This document shows, piece after piece, positions 32,701 to 39,523 of a DNA stretch of 64,000 bases. The position numbers were made by a program, and so were the translations under genes. The first letter of the stretch is position 1. Every line of letters begins with the position of its first letter. Under the pieces are notes generated by a model. The model ran no database searches. It saw only the letters and a list, made by a program, of their open reading frames with translations, and was not told the DNA's origin. The stretch is from Symbiodinium natans (lineage: Eukaryota; Sar; Dinophyceae; Suessiales; Symbiodiniaceae): assembly GCA_905221605.1 (NCBI GenBank), contig CAJNDS010002439.1, forward strand, positions 211,001 to 275,000, read 5' to 3'.

Positions 32701-34209
32701 TGGGAGTTTGTCCTTAAAGACCTTAAGTTTCTGCAAGATCCTAATTGCATCTGCTCCCTTGGCGTGACACAGCACGACCGATTTGGTTGCGCTGAGAGTC
32801 ATACCGTGGTCGTTAAAGGTTTGCACGACTTTTTGGATGCCGCCAATGGCACCCTGAAGGTCTTCGGCGCTTTTTAACGTCCATGCAGCTAATGCGTCAT
32901 CGGCGTAAAAAGTGAACAGCTGCGTTACCCAGTCCCAGCCTAGGCGCTCCGCTAGTGTGTCAATGATAGCAATTGTGTGTGCCACAAACAAATACGGCGC
33001 GACCGTACAGCCTTGTTTGATGCCTCGTGTGGTCGTGACGTGGTCCTCATGAACGCCGACTGAGCAGTGATACCTTGCCTCGAAATGGAACTGCATAAGG
33101 AGTTGCACCAGCGTTTCGGAGACCCCTAGGCGTCTCAGGCTAGTGGCAAGGGCAGTGCGAGGGACATTGTCGAACGCCCCCTCTAGGTCAAGGGAGAAGC
33201 ATATGCCTCCTGCGCATTTAACCTGCGTAGCTCCGGCATGAAGGTCATATATGCTTTGTTTGCTCAGGGTCGCATACGCACGAGCCTCTCTCAGGTGGTT
33301 ATGCACTCTCAGTAGGGCGTCTAGAACCCCTCTGCCGGCAGTATATGCAAATTGCGGTCGAGTGACCAGCGCTTCCTCGAGAAGTGGTCGGATGTGTTCT
33401 CTCAGCAGAGCGCATACCGATTTCGAGAGAGGGTGGGAGAGTCCTATTGGGCGAAGCCCGGACGGGCGGCTGGGGTCTTTCTGTGGTTTAGGCAACCATA
33501 CGAGGTATGTGTCTTTCCACACGTGTGGGATGACGCAGAGGGAATCCTCCCCCCAGGATCGCATCAGGATGGGCTCCAGCGTTTTGGCTACCTGGTCACG
33601 GCACAATCTCCAAACTGCTGCCGGGGCCGACATCTTCGGCACCCCTTTGCGAAATGGTAGTTTTCCTAGGGCCCAAACGAGGTCTTTGGCCTGAACAAGA
33701 ATGGGTTCAGTGACTCGGTGATTGGGCAAATAGTCTTCTCCCTGACAAAACTTGTTGCTGCTGTGCTTAATGAGCTCAGCCAGTTGTTCTTTGGGAGTGA
33801 GGATTTCTCCCTTTTCGCTGCGGATGTGTGTGCGCGCGAAGGGTTTCCAGGGAGCTAATTTTCTAGCGCTCATCCACACCTTCCGTTGATCGCCGATAGC
33901 GGCAGCAACTTGTAGGTCCTCAGCGACAGCCTGCAGCTTTTCGCGTTTGATTTTCTTGGCAGTTTGTTTCATCGCTTTAGAGGCCACGCGAAACTCGGTG
34001 TACTTTTTCCATTTCCGGAGAGTTTCGATTAAGCTGTTCGCTTTGGTGGATTTCCATTCCTTGTACTTAGCCCACATCTCTTTCGCGGTGTGCTTAAACT
34101 GCGGATTCTGCGAAACGCGGTTGTCAACTTCAGGTTCGGGAGGGTAGACGGTTTGCAAGTGTTCTTTCATGATCTCATCCACCTGCCGCGTAAAGCTGTG
34201 AAGATGCAA
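29800..34209 (-). CDS. LINE ORF: reverse transcriptase, C2H2 zinc fingers and C-terminal USP protease (copy 1)
   Basis: 1469 residues. RT spans about 230-480: WLPKPQKD near 238, motif A FSLDLEGAFDN with Asp341, GIKQGC near 396, and the catalytic YADD at 435-438. Zinc-finger motifs of C2H2 or near-C2H2 type lie at about 694-715, 739-761 and 829-850. Residues 1205-1469 form a ubiquitin-specific protease: Cys box NSGNTCYIN with Cys1219, the RQHDVSEFIQF box at about 1271-1281, and the His box with GHY (His1416) followed by WYMDD. The region 905-1205 is Arg/Gly/Pro-rich and is overlapped by a second ORF in another frame. The first codon is TTG; the frame is open from 34257, has no ATG before residue 14, and a 7-bp duplication upstream has uncoupled it from the endonuclease ORF. 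RT copies element RNA at the nick; the USP would remove ubiquitin from host or element proteins (inferred). Confidence 0.93.
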   Translation of the reverse strand: MHLHSFTRQVDEIMKEHLQTVYPPEPEVDNRVSQNPQFKHTAKEMWAKYKEWKSTKANSLIETLRKWKKYTEFRVASKAMKQTAKKIKREKLQAVAEDLQVAAAIGDQRKVWMSARKLAPWKPFARTHIRSEKGEILTPKEQLAELIKHSSNKFCQGEDYLPNHRVTEPILVQAKDLVWALGKLPFRKGVPKMSAPAAVWRLCRDQVAKTLEPILMRSWGEDSLCVIPHVWKDTYLVWLPKPQKDPSRPSGLRPIGLSHPLSKSVCALLREHIRPLLEEALVTRPQFAYTAGRGVLDALLRVHNHLREARAYATLSKQSIYDLHAGATQVKCAGGICFSLDLEGAFDNVPRTALATSLRRLGVSETLVQLLMQFHFEARYHCSVGVHEDHVTTTRGIKQGCTVAPYLFVAHTIAIIDTLAERLGWDWVTQLFTFYADDALAAWTLKSAEDLQGAIGGIQKVVQTFNDHGMTLSATKSVVLCHAKGADAIRILQKLKVFKDKLPHLAFMQHGEQILIPLRKTHQYLGTVISYRDAQEKTVQLRMRKARGQYSQLRKAINSRRVTHNRPRYQIWRAGVWSSAAHGLLAVGVRPTGRKHLRAMAARQMRAIAKKPAHLTLVSNEQIQKHLNAEDPLHALAHQGQRMHDALEKIAAECPSDIRALPQVRAQLALAINSLHSMSAGEQLPEDKESDPYTCPHCSQQFRTITSLRQHKAWKHPEDKPELLNFDPANHALNGLPQCAFCKFKYGAWIGLKAHIEKGYCPVLYPECSTQGAAVGPEADTSTNPKAPEEATANEPPPIAQKLVLDAARQQGWKSLLDADVVSSLKQHCCVCKRWIADPTALKRHIVRAHKDVWAVTANGKLEERCAQVKPRLLRNGTCPWCDRSSPSRHYFQCNVIFQCALIGLHCEHDDGSGERLRQPTTRVSDEHERDLEAAERNGPGDRERTEQATQSGPARTAGRPAANCRREPELGGDAPGKSVVAAGGRPEPSTPGHILHFPPPATRPRNHIAAAFQGGAGMATKTEERRERPPDENRCAGPPAERGRGKSPTDGRRSHGRGECDEASVARPAEALRVSGVELGHQTGGAVGDSQEPEGGRGDGAHQPGRRAVSSGSGHQVLRPKASQARAPGRRQSSVPHRSSHARSESKHPASETATVGQLRGVECGGSATAAAKPATPRTGNGTAKGPGKHLSAAGSARPPAGVPSVSRLKLKNSGNTCYINSVITAALWQVQLRPGSRIPDAWQKALAKTHWDAAMFLRMYMLGWAQPNRQHDVSEFIQFIIPKLAWTDSLVHWEARVAVEEGCTTEIREPAAPLLLLAAPGGIQDGELDTLILNWHLQAQPHALCTAPTHIFLVLPRYTTTNGVTRKTRVPITFNNRCVHLPIFRNESSIACDWLAYDLISIIVHLGETVLTGHYRTVGLIPGRTDAWYMDDGVASERLETLSPEIQSNCYVLGCIRRPPAGEGGSA
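30633..31490 (-). CDS. overlapping 283-aa helical ORF inside the RT-USP gene (copy 1)
   Basis: Frame different from the RT ORF; its first ATG is at 31484, 283 codons, and TGA-TAG stops lie just upstream of it. The product is helical with ordinary composition: a basic segment (KRPKAARRGQRGGRR) at about 38-52, then a Leu-rich helical region (NLNSVVTLLANLSLQQED) and several amphipathic helices. It ends about 40 bases before the USP Cys box. In the same interval the RT frame is Arg/Gly/Pro-rich and looks like a shadow, so this ORF is probably the true coding frame here. How the downstream USP frame is then reached is unclear. Family not recognised. Confidence 0.6.
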   Translation of the reverse strand: MNMTTEVVSVFGNLLPGLATNMRETSKQPREMDRETENAPNKRPKAARRGQRGGRRQIADENLNSVVTLLANLSLQQEDALNRLRLDTSFTFHLQQQGPGTILLPLFKAGQEWQQKQKKGENVPPMRIVALGLLLKEVVARVQLMVGDPTAVENAMKHQWLDQQKRFVYQEWNSATKQVEPSATAKSLKVEEATELINQVAELCLPDLVTRFCAQRRPKQEPQEGDKAVFLIEVAMRDPRANILHQKLRQLANCAVWNVVGAQLQPPNQQRHGLAMALQKALENI

Positions 34210-34210
34210 G

Positions 34211-36961
34211 TCAGGGTCCAGCTTTTGAATATCCGCGTCGATGAGGTGTTTTAACTTTTAACTTCTTAGCCCGATCATCTGCCTGCGCAATGGAATCTTG
34301 GATGCATTGCCTAGACGCCATCGAAGGTTTGACAGGGTTCGGGAGCCGACATGGTGCGACTCTACGGATGTGAGCCTGCACTGGGATGTGGTGATTGGCC
34401 TTCCACTTTCCGAGGGCGACTTGATGCATGGGTCTGCTGTGTCTAGCAGTGCGAGTCGCGTGCTGAACCCTACACGCAACGAAATCCAATTGCGTTTTGG
34501 TGCCTTGGTGCACGCACGTATGCGCCGGAGTGCAGTTCCACGTATTGAGGAGAGTGAGGCCGAAGTCCTGGAGTATTCCCAGAAAGTCATCTTCGTCAGG
34601 CGATCCCTCTACTTTGGCAACAACGGCGCTACCTATCAATCCCCTCGAGGTTTTGATGGAGCAATTGAAGTCTCCCGCAATAATCAAGTCGTTCCGTTGT
34701 GGACTCTTCATGATGCTAGACCGTATCGCATCCCAGATTGAGGCCCGAGCTTTCAGGTTCTCGGCTTTGTCAATGTTTGTCCTCCACACATGCTGGTAGA
34801 CATTCAGAAGATCCGAGCCGTTCTGCGGGTGATGCAGTCGAACCGAGAGTACTCTGCCTTGCCTAAGAACCCTGTAGCTAACATTATCTTGCTTGCAGAC
34901 ATTTTGATGGATCAGAGTGGCAACTCCTGAGCATTTGTCTTTGCCTGTAGCCCCTGAGGAGACGACGAACCAGGGGCCGGACGAGAAAGTGCGGCACCCC
35001 TCCTGTTTCCAGTGTGTTTCCTGCACGAACACGATGTCAAAGTCATCTGGTTTCTCACTTAACCATGACATGAGTTCTTGCCAGGCCGCCTGCGAGCCCC
35101 CGCTCATGTTCCAGGTGAGACATCTAAGGTGAGATGCTTTGTCAGATTTGGGATGCTTTGTGGGTTTAGCCGGCCGATCATTCGGCCCCAGCTGGTGTAT
35201 GCCCCCTGTGGTTTTTGTCAGTGTTTCTCTAGTGTACCATGTGCCCTTATAGTGAGTGCCGCCTGTGGCATAGGCTCGTGCGCGAGCTCGTCGCAGCGAT
35301 CTCTTGGCAATCCACCCGATGCTGTTATGGTGATTACGTGTTGCCTGGCCAGTGTCTTCGCCCATTCTATTGGACTGTTGGGGCCGATGTTGTGTGGCTC
35401 CCACCACGGTACTGGAACCCGTGGTAACCCTCACGTCTGCTCGACCCCCATTTGCTGTCACGAAGCTTCCACAAAGGATAAGAATCCACATCCAGAAAAG
35501 ACTTCGAAAGCTTGGGGCCCAGCCGCTGGACTTGGGACCAGCGCGGCTCGGTGATGTGCGTCTGGCGGGCTCACCCATCTGTGTTGTAAATAGGTTAGTA
35601 GTGCACTTGGCATGTGTGCTGAGGATGTAGGGTCTCCTTCTGTAGCAACCTCTGATTCTCCTGGTGCAGAGCCATTTAGTTAGTCTATCTCTTTGCAGCG
35701 ATAGAAGCCTGCCTGCATAACCTTTCCCACCGACCAAAAACACTCCCAGCAGAAGAATGTGTCCCCATCTCAACCTGGCGTACTGACTCTCGGGACCTGG
35801 GACATCTCGTCGATCATAGTCCTGCAGCAGAGGCGAGGGTTTGGTGCGTATGCATTGGGTAGAGGAAACGGTGCAGCGGATGCGATGATGCAATGCAACC
35901 CCCGTGTATGCTCGCTGAGCTGCAGTGCGGTCTTGGTCACGGTCACTGGGGGCCGAAGATCGGCTTCCCCTGGAGGACCGGAAAGAGTGAGACCGAACAA
36001 TGGCCTGCATGACGACATCAGCAGCCGGTGGCCCCTCTGAGCCAAAAACTTCTTCTCCCGATGCCAGGATCCTGACGGCCTTTATACAATGCGGGGCCAG
36101 CTTGCCATCGGCACCCCGGGTTAAGTAGTAGCCGTTCATTGAACGGAACCAAAGGGCCCCCGATTCTTTCGGGGAGAGAATGATTGCGATGTCACAATGC
36201 GCGGGGTAATTCCGATATTCACTTCTGTCTACGGAAACGCAATGAATGTGTGTCCGGGACTGGGAGAGGCCTCCCGTGATGATGCCCTTCGCCAAGATCG
36301 AGCCATAGAAGTCCCAGTTGGTTGCATGGAGGACGTACTCCGGCAACTCGGCATCCCCAAGGGGCCGCATGACCGCTTCATCACGTAGTCCTTTCTTGGA
36401 GTGACCTTGAACCGCCCTGATGTAGAGATCGGCACCGCGCCATTCGAGCGCGAAGCGTTGCTTGTCGTTCCAGTAGACCACCGAGCGGATGTAGTTGGGG
36501 GTTGCCCCCTTCTCCTTCATGATGGAGGTGCGTAAAAGGTCTGACACCTTGGTCCACCCGGCCTCGTCGAACGTCAAGCCGAAGTCTTCAGAGTCGTGCC
36601 TCAGAACAACTGACAGTCTTTTGGAGAGAGACTGGTCCAGTTTCCAGTAGAGCTTCGTCGGCTCCCCAAAGGGGGCCGAATCGCGTGCTGGCGTGGGCAG
36701 AGAGGTGCCATCGCTGCTGGCGTAGGTCGTCTCCGTGTAGATGTTGTATCTCTCGACCCTGCGCGGGGAGTGGGGGATGCTGCCAGATTGATTTGGTGGC
36801 GTTTGCCCCGTAGGGTAGTCAACCTCCATTTCCACATAGGCATCAGATGAAGTCAGCTCGGCAGTCCGGGTTGCAGGAGCCGTGTATCCCATGTGCTTGG
36901 AGGTCCTGTCCGGCATGTCATCATCTCTACTGTCCTGGCTGGTTTGGTCCTGAATTGCCAC
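34211..36961 (-). CDS. LINE ORF: KptA/Tpt1 RNA 2'-phosphotransferase fused to AP-type endonuclease (copy 1)
   Basis: 916 residues from a GTG; the first ATG is residue 16, and the frame is already open with protein-like sequence up to about 37066. Residues about 108-290 match KptA/Tpt1: LSVVLRHDSEDFGL with Arg121-His122, NDKQRFAL, YIRAVQGHS with Arg182, SRTHIH at 235-240 and Arg250. These correspond to the family's Arg-His-Arg-Arg active site. Tpt1 enzymes move an internal RNA 2'-phosphate to NAD+. Residues about 612-870 are an exonuclease-endonuclease-phosphatase domain: TWNMS (Asn618), QETHW (Glu648), GDFN (Asp764, Asn766), TQLDF (Asp826) and NHHIP (His858), expected to nick target DNA for priming. 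The region between is Arg/Ser-rich with a hydrophobic stretch near 488-502. It ends one base before the RT ORF begins. Confidence 0.92.
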   Translation of the reverse strand: MAIQDQTSQDSRDDDMPDRTSKHMGYTAPATRTAELTSSDAYVEMEVDYPTGQTPPNQSGSIPHSPRRVERYNIYTETTYASSDGTSLPTPARDSAPFGEPTKLYWKLDQSLSKRLSVVLRHDSEDFGLTFDEAGWTKVSDLLRTSIMKEKGATPNYIRSVVYWNDKQRFALEWRGADLYIRAVQGHSKKGLRDEAVMRPLGDAELPEYVLHATNWDFYGSILAKGIITGGLSQSRTHIHCVSVDRSEYRNYPAHCDIAIILSPKESGALWFRSMNGYYLTRGADGKLAPHCIKAVRILASGEEVFGSEGPPAADVVMQAIVRSHSFRSSRGSRSSAPSDRDQDRTAAQRAYTGVALHHRIRCTVSSTQCIRTKPSPLLQDYDRRDVPGPESQYARLRWGHILLLGVFLVGGKGYAGRLLSLQRDRLTKWLCTRRIRGCYRRRPYILSTHAKCTTNLFTTQMGEPARRTSPSRAGPKSSGWAPSFRSLFWMWILILCGSFVTANGGRADVRVTTGSSTVVGATQHRPQQSNRMGEDTGQATRNHHNSIGWIAKRSLRRARARAYATGGTHYKGTWYTRETLTKTTGGIHQLGPNDRPAKPTKHPKSDKASHLRCLTWNMSGGSQAAWQELMSWLSEKPDDFDIVFVQETHWKQEGCRTFSSGPWFVVSSGATGKDKCSGVATLIHQNVCKQDNVSYRVLRQGRVLSVRLHHPQNGSDLLNVYQHVWRTNIDKAENLKARASIWDAIRSSIMKSPQRNDLIIAGDFNCSIKTSRGLIGSAVVAKVEGSPDEDDFLGILQDFGLTLLNTWNCTPAHTCVHQGTKTQLDFVACRVQHATRTARHSRPMHQVALGKWKANHHIPVQAHIRRVAPCRLPNPVKPSMASRQCIQDSIAQADDRAKKLKVKTPHRRGYSKAGP
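34250..34263 (-). repeat. 7-bp tandem duplication breaking the EEP-RT frame (copy 1)
   Basis: TTTAACT is repeated directly at 34250-34256 and 34257-34263 (AGTTAAA twice on the minus strand). With one 7-mer the endonuclease frame would run straight into the RT frame through KKLKHLIDAD. With two, the endonuclease ORF stops at 34211. Copy 2 carries the same duplication at 47216-47229. Confidence 0.85.
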
Positions 36962-38001
36962 TCGGACAATTTGCTCATCATCCTGCAGTTGCTCGGTGGG
37001 GAAGTAGTAGTCGAATTTGATTGCCAGGTCTTGATGACTATCGAACCAATGGATTTGTTCAGCGACATGGGGACTCCCTCAAACAGTGCGATTACGCTGT
37101 GCAGCATGCCGGCGAACTGGGTGAGGATGGGCTCGAAGTCCGCATCTTTGGACAGGCTCCATAACCAGCATTCCACTGCCGTGCCGAAGGTGGAGTGGTT
37201 CGCGTAGTTGAGCTTGTCTCTGGAAATCAGGCACATGACAAACGCAAGGTTCCAGTTGCCTGCGGCCGGGATGATCTTCAGGGACTCCGAGTGGTGGAAG
37301 TCTTCATGATGCTTGACGAAGTGCCCCATTTCGAAGAAATTTTTGAACATGAGGGCGACCTTCTTCTTGCGCAGGACATTGATGTCATCTTCGATGATGT
37401 CCAGCAGGTTCCATTTTTCACGCATGGCTCTCAAGGATTGTGGAGGCACACTGTCTCGGGCAGGGGGGACGAACTGCTTGAGGCCCTCGGAGACATGCTG
37501 GGCAGGGGCCGGAGGAACGGCTCCCTCTGTGGTAGGCCTCCTTTGCTCGCTCGAGCTGCTAGCCTGCTGCCTCTTCTTTGGCGATGCCGGTGGGTCAGGT
37601 GGTTTCTGCCGGAACCACCATTCTCCCTGCCACCAGATCTTGAGGTAGCCCTCGTCGTCTTCCGTCGCATGTACTTCGTGCCGGTCACTGGTGTCAAACT
37701 GGTAGTCTTCAACGTCTTCGTCCTCCTCGTCGTAGTACCAGTCCTGATGTTGATCCCGGGGCCGAGCGTCGGCTCCCCTCGCATTCTGCCAGTGTGGCTG
37801 TCGGCTCTCGCGATCGGCCGCTTGTCGCCAGGGCTGCTGATTCATCTCCTGAGCACGGCCCCTAGTGTCGGCTCTCTCCCTTTGATTGCCAGGGGCATTG
37901 CGGCGAGCACTGCGGGCAGCCAGTTCATTGCGGGCGCGCCTCCTAGTGCCGTCGGGCCTGACCCGAGCTCGGGGATATCGATGCCACTTTTGATCTGACA
38001 T
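36853..38001 (-). CDS. LINE gag-like ORF (copy 1)
   Basis: 382 residues from the ATG at 38001. A basic, Arg-rich N terminus (about 1-80) is followed by an acidic block (WYYDEEDEDVEDY, 88-100), an aromatic patch (YLKIWWQGEWWF, 119-130), a Pro/Ser linker and a helical region (about 193-310) ending in LFEGVP. After Pro311 this frame becomes Ser/Thr-rich and unconvincing. The next frame instead continues HVAEQIHWFDSHQDLAIKFD into the KptA ORF, so the natural product probably switches frame at the C4 run 37069-37072. The frame is also open upstream to 39132, but that part looks like a shadow. RNA binding or particle formation is inferred from position and basic charge; no named domain. Confidence 0.65.
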   Translation of the reverse strand: MSDQKWHRYPRARVRPDGTRRRARNELAARSARRNAPGNQRERADTRGRAQEMNQQPWRQAADRESRQPHWQNARGADARPRDQHQDWYYDEEDEDVEDYQFDTSDRHEVHATEDDEGYLKIWWQGEWWFRQKPPDPPASPKKRQQASSSSEQRRPTTEGAVPPAPAQHVSEGLKQFVPPARDSVPPQSLRAMREKWNLLDIIEDDINVLRKKKVALMFKNFFEMGHFVKHHEDFHHSESLKIIPAAGNWNLAFVMCLISRDKLNYANHSTFGTAVECWLWSLSKDADFEPILTQFAGMLHSVIALFEGVPMSLNKSIGSIVIKTWQSNSTTTSPPSNCRMMSKLSEWQFRTKPARTVEMMTCRTGPPSTWDTRLLQPGLPS

Positions 38002-38458
38002 GCTATCGGCAAAGACAACACACATGTATATACTTATGCAATCAGGCGTGGCGTGCATCATGTTCCTGCGGCCCGACAACCACTCTACAACACGGATCTC
38101 CATTCTCGCACTTAGAAACCCCGAGGTCCTCCCACAGGTGCTTTGTGTAGGGCCGAATACGGCACCCGCAGCTCTTCGGCTTGAAGTGACCTGGGCATAT
38201 AGTCCGGGTTTGGGGCAGGTATGACATCTGCGAGTGTCAGGCAATGGGAGTACAGTCGGGTGCAGGGCCATGCATCCTGCTACACCGAGTTTTCCACTTC
38301 GGGTACACTGCACCTGGGATGCGAGCATGTTAAGGATTTGACTGGGTATCAGGGCTGGCGTTCTGTGCCGAACATAGCTAACTACGACAGGGCACATATT
38401 CCACATATGTCTACGGTGAGGCCCTCGAAGAGCTAAGGAAGGCCTTCGGTAGATGCCT

Positions 38459-39094
38459 CTAACAAGCATCAGTTTCGGCCTGCATGGTCTCACACTTAGC
38501 GAGAAGTTCTGCAGCCTTCTTTCGCCTCTTCCTAGGAGGTAAGCTTCGAATGTCTCCGAGAAGTCTGGTGATAAGGCCCGCACATGAACCTGTGGAAATT
38601 GCGTAAGCCACAGCATTGCTCGATACGCCCACCTTGCGACCCTTAGGTTGTGGTGGCGGCTCTGAGTCCGTCGAGAGTGAGTCATCGGTGCCCGGTCCTT
38701 GTGCAGGGCTGGAGGATTGACCTGGGCCATCGGCTTCCCCAGGGCTGGGGCCGAATGTGGGACTGTCGGTCCTGTCCTCTGGGAGCATGTTTGTCTCATG
38801 TGCGGAGCTCTCTGATTCGCTCCAGTCCAGGAGCCCTTGCGCACTCCTCGGCACTCCATGGATTCTGTCACTTGAGGAGGAACTAGCGAGCGGTGGTGAT
38901 GAGAGCTGCAATGGGGGGGGCAAAGATGGAAGCTTCGGTTGATTTGGGGGGGGGGTTGGGGCTTGGGGTCCTCTCTTATTTCGTGCGCTGGCTTTGGAGC
39001 TGGCTCCCCTAGGGGCCGTTGACTGCACGTAGTGGGATCTGGCCGACCAGTGCGCCTCATGGCACTGTCGTAGGCGGGGATGCATCTGCGGCAA
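38459..39094 (-). CDS. LINE Ser/Pro-rich ORF (copy 1)
   Basis: Up to 211 codons (first ATG at 39085). Pro/Ser-rich with a Ser-Asp-Glu stretch in the middle, then a helical basic C terminus (AGLITRLLGDIRSLPPRKRR, then KKAAELLAKCETMQAE). The C-terminal part looks like real protein with a nuclear-localisation-like PRKRRKK. A different frame (759 codons from 39132) is also open across this interval but is less protein-like here. Family unknown. Confidence 0.45.
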   Translation of the reverse strand: MPQMHPRLRQCHEAHWSARSHYVQSTAPRGASSKASARNKRGPQAPTPPPNQPKLPSLPPPLQLSSPPLASSSSSDRIHGVPRSAQGLLDWSESESSAHETNMLPEDRTDSPTFGPSPGEADGPGQSSSPAQGPGTDDSLSTDSEPPPQPKGRKVGVSSNAVAYAISTGSCAGLITRLLGDIRSLPPRKRRKKAAELLAKCETMQAETDAC

Positions 39095-39128
39095 AGGAAG
39101 ACTGTGAATATCAAGTGCAGAGCGAGAT

Positions 39129-39446
39129 TCATGGTTTGACTGAGATCAGGCTGATAAGAGACGTTGCAAGTTGTTGCTCAAGTGCAGCACACAACAACGG
39201 GAACCTGACAGAAATGATGGCCACCAGCTGAAGTCCCTGTTCTCTCGGTAGAACCTCAAGGATCGCTGGCACAAGTTCGTCTGCAGTATCCTGATTCAAC
39301 AGCTGCCCTGCGAGGTCCAAGGCACTTTCAATGTCAATAGTGTCTTGACAGCTCAGCAAGCAGTCTGCAACCAGTTCCAGAGCCACAACTCGAATCTGAG
39401 TAACAGGCAGAATGGCTTCTAATGGTGTGAAGAGTACAGAAATCAC
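39129..39446 (-). CDS. 5'-terminal ORF remnant of the LINE (copy 1)
   Basis: About 105 codons from a GTG, Leu/Ala/Val-rich and helical (VVALELVADCLLSCQD, LDLAGQLLNQDTADELVPAI). The frame is open all the way to the target-site duplication with no ATG, so this may be the 3' part of a longer ORF lost by 5' truncation. Its TGA overlaps the ATG at 39132 as ATGA, a layout typical of stop-restart translation, although the frame opened by that ATG is doubtful. Confidence 0.45.
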   Translation of the reverse strand: MISVLFTPLEAILPVTQIRVVALELVADCLLSCQDTIDIESALDLAGQLLNQDTADELVPAILEVLPREQGLQLVAIISVRFPLLCAALEQQLATSLISLISVKP

Positions 39447-39509
39447 CGAAGGGGCACTACGGTCCGCTATTGGGGGCCCGCTATACGAAACGCTGAGAGC
39501 CGAGACGCT

Positions 39510-39523
39510 TGATGGGTTTCAAA
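39510..39523 (+). repeat. target-site duplication, right (LINE copy 1)
   Basis: TGATGGGTTTCAAA directly after the LINE 5' end, matching 29108-29121. The satellite resumes here in the same phase at which it was interrupted 14 bases earlier on the other side. Confidence 0.8.

Larger units (their letters stand above)
29122..39509 (-). mobile_element. non-LTR retrotransposon (LINE) copy 1 with KptA and USP domains
   Basis: A 10.4-kb minus-strand element between two parts of the 115-bp satellite, flanked by a 14-bp target-site duplication. Its 3' end has a (GAGTTC)n tail and a 3' UTR of about 680 bases. In minus-strand order it carries a 5' ORF remnant, a Ser/Pro-rich ORF, a gag-like ORF, a KptA-endonuclease ORF, and an RT-zinc finger-USP ORF with an overlapping extra ORF. 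RT plus AP-type endonuclease, absence of LTRs, the repeat tail and the target-site duplication define a non-LTR element. A frame is open from the first base after the duplication without an ATG, hinting at 5' truncation. The copy at 42238-52475 is nearly identical. Confidence 0.95.

Noticed and set aside
37195-37998. Plus-strand 267-codon frame, repeated at 50161-50964
   Set aside because: Antisense shadow of the gag-like ORF.
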